Position numbers and translations under genes: made by a program. DNA of 64,000 nucleotides from Macrostomum hystrix (taxonomy: Eukaryota > Platyhelminthes > Macrostomidae), in NCBI GenBank assembly GCA_950097015.1, contig CATNEN010000012.1, positions 3,031,501-3,095,500 on the forward strand, in the 5' to 3' direction. Of this stretch, positions 61,595-64,000 are shown one piece after another. The notes beneath the pieces are model-generated. The model made no database searches. It saw only the letters and a program-made list of their open reading frames with translations, and was not told where the DNA came from. Each line of letters begins with the position of its first letter. Position 1 is the first letter of the stretch.

Positions 61595-64000
61595 GTATGC
61601 CCTATAAAGATTTGCTAACACGATACATACTTGTAATAAAGTTAGGCCTACTTTAGCTCCATTAATAACTAATTGGTTCAGTATATGAAATAAGACAAGG
61701 TTTTTAAGAAAACTATAAAGACTTTTATCTAAAAGCATACACTAAAAGTATGAAAATGACAATAAAATTAAGTATGAAACATTGAATTACATATTTTTTA
61801 AAAGAACTAGACATGACATCCGATTTTTCAACTATTTTAGTGGTAATTGGCTTTGTTATCTGTGATTTTAGTGCATAAATGAGATGAATGTGCACAACTA
61901 AATTCATAATATTTATAGACTATGGTACACTATTTAAAAACAGTTCTAAAGTTAAAAAATTTGTATGTGAAACTGCATATAAAACACTTTTCATTCAAAT
62001 TTATGAGTACAAATCATTCATTGACACTTTTTAGTACACATTTTTAATACACAAGTGTACACTGGCATAGATCAGCACAATCAAATTGTAGCATAAAGCA
62101 ACTTGCAAACAAATGAACACAAAATAAAGTTGATATTTGTTAAAAATACAAACAAAAGAATTAGCTAATCTTTATATAACAATCTCGCAGTTTTGCAGAT
62201 TTAATTATTTTTTCTCTGTAACAAAGCTTTTGATATTTGATGTATTTTGACAGTTTGACAAAGGCTTTAACAAAAAACAAGTTTAAACAATTCTATTGCA
62301 ATAATCAAGACTTTTATTATTTGTTGCATTGCAAGATATGATTTAGTATTGGCACACAGTGCCAAAATTGTTTTAGTTTTGGTGCACTGAGCAAATTTTT
62401 GGGGTTCTATGTAAACACCAAAACCAAATACAACAGACCAAATGGACCCAAATGGGACAGTAACAGACCACAATATATTATAGTGGGACCAAAGCAGCCA
62501 TAGTCTGGATCATGCTGTGTATACCAGAGGCAGAAAGTAAAATAAAATGTAATGTAGGCCTACGCTGTTATATGCTAATATATGCAAAAATAAATGTACG
62601 CTAAGTAAAAAATACGTTTCGATTGAAGGTATTTAAATTATTAATATTATTAAACTATTAAATTATTAATAAAAAGAAATGCATGATAAAGGTAAAACAA
62701 AATAAACAAATTCACTTCCGCAAACTATGTAATAATCTTTTCGCTTTTTTGCTAGCATTTTTATTTATTTATTAAAAACAAACTAAGATATATTTGCCAG
62801 CAGAGAATAAAAAATTATAATGTCTTATGTTATCTTACAAGTTACGTTTTGTTAGGCTTTTATAATACTGTACACCAATTAAAGTTGCACTTGTCCAGTT
62901 GTTACTTGTAGACACTTGTATGTCATTACATTTTTTCAGAGTTTTTGTATGCCAGAACTGTACGCCAAAGTGGCCTAAGCCATGGTGTAAGCCAGAGGAA
63001 TTCTGGCATACACTACATCTTTGAGACCAAGGCAAAGCAGTAGTTCTTTTAATATTTTATTCCACAATTTAGCTTTTAAGAGCTGCTGATTGTCTAGTTG
63101 ATATTCTTAAATCTCAATATTGATTTTTTGCAAACTATGTGCTGCATTAGATTAACTTGGTAAAATATTTAAGAGTTCTGATTTATTGTGTGGTTTATTG
63201 TTAAAAACCAAAACATTTAACAAAAAAACAGAAAAAAAATCTAAACACTAAGATGATCAAATTACCTGTTTCTAATAGGCCTAACCACTATAGACTTTTA
63301 TGCCAGTCCAAAGAAAGCCAAAAATATATTATAAACTGGCATTTGCTAGCAGCAATTTGAGTGCAACTAATTTATATTTTCCAAAAGTATATAGGCCCCC
63401 CTAAATCTGTGTACAAGTTTTGAATAGAAATCAACAGAGCTTTTAATGTCAGATGAAAAACTTATAAAAAACTACTTCCTTGGTCTATTGGTCCATATAA
63501 TCCTGTTGCAGGCCAAGTGCTGTCTGTTTTTGTGATTATACAGACCCCATTTTTGGTGGTCTGAATTTCTTAAGTCACACTGCCACTGTGCTGTGCCACC
63601 TTACAGAATCCTGACTATGGCAACTGCCAAACCAATAATTTGTTGGGCCTGACACAATTTTTACTTACCAACCTTATTCTTGTCTTCTCTGAAAATAACT
63701 TTCTTGTCACTTTTATAGACAAGTGAAAGTTTTGTCCTCTTTTTTGAAAAGCCTAGAGTGATTGGAAGGATTGGCAAAGCCCAGTATTCAAAGTGAAATG
63801 AAAATACTAATAACGTATCGGCAATAAGTATTACATATTTTTTATTTCGTTCCTTTTATTCTAAAGTTAATCCGATACAAATATGCACCTACAAAGGCAA
63901 GATACGATATCTTTTAGTTTTTTTACCGTGCTGATGTTAATACTACTTGTACTCTGGAGTTTAGGCCTATACACACAGCACAGAAATAGTTGTGGGTGAA
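61595..64000. other. AT-rich, no gene recognised
   Basis: About 2.4 kb of AT-rich DNA. The only structure seen is a perfect 11-base inverted repeat GTATGCCAGAA / TTCTGGCATAC at about 62947-63011. Confidence 0.55.

Overview
The window is nuclear DNA of a bilaterian invertebrate animal. It has spliced genes with GT-AG introns (one GC-AG), a complete SERCA calcium pump, splicing factor SF1, a KChIP-type calcium sensor, D-2-hydroxyglutarate dehydrogenase and GPATCH1, together with tRNA-derived SINEs, a Helitron, a mariner and a hAT-type MITE. I cannot name the clade securely. A lophotrochozoan or other marine invertebrate is my guess, from the SINE styles and the TNF-like and NEMO/ABIN-like genes. 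Coding exons are GC-rich and intergenic DNA is AT-rich.

Layout, left to right. 1-3.5 kb: 3' part of D2HGDH (+). 3.5-6.5 kb: a tandem array, then a degenerate mariner. 6.6-10.8 kb: a four-exon UBAN/NZF ubiquitin-binding adaptor gene (+). 10.8-14 kb: three tandem arrays. 14-16.7 kb: intronless GPATCH1 (+). 17.5-25.1 kb: two-exon KChIP-like gene (-), whose 6.8 kb intron holds a 2.5 kb minisatellite, two SINEs and an antisense DUF3504-like fragment. 25.1-27.4 kb: arrays. 27.7-29.3 kb (perhaps to 30.1 kb): unidentified acidic, Ser/Ala-rich protein gene (+). 29.3-35 kb: arrays and AT-rich DNA. 35.1-44.4 kb: ten-exon SERCA gene (-). 44.4-52 kb: gene-poor and AT-rich, with a Helitron (1.9 kb, both ends visible) carrying a dead helicase and a nested hAT MITE, followed by an inverted-repeat element with CGGCGACAA subrepeats. 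52.1-54.1 kb: three-exon type II membrane protein, candidate TNF-family ligand (-). 56-60.1 kb: five-exon SF1 (-). 60.7-61.6 kb: long-arm foldback element enclosing an apparently captured coding fragment. 61.6-64 kb: AT-rich, nothing recognised.

The dominant property is the density of minisatellites: about 27 arrays covering roughly 18 kb, close to 30% of the window by eye. Most large introns are filled almost wall to wall by one array with its own unit (12 to 44 bp), leaving some 40-200 bp of ordinary sequence at each splice site. The arrays look locally born rather than copied, with a few exceptions that share core motifs or flanks.

The genes form no operon. Two of them (the UBAN/NZF adaptor and the TNF-like ligand) could belong to one NF-kB-type signalling theme, and two (SERCA and the KChIP-like sensor) to calcium handling; both links are inferences from family knowledge only. 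Exon coordinates are my reading of splice consensus plus frame continuity and were not tested against transcripts.
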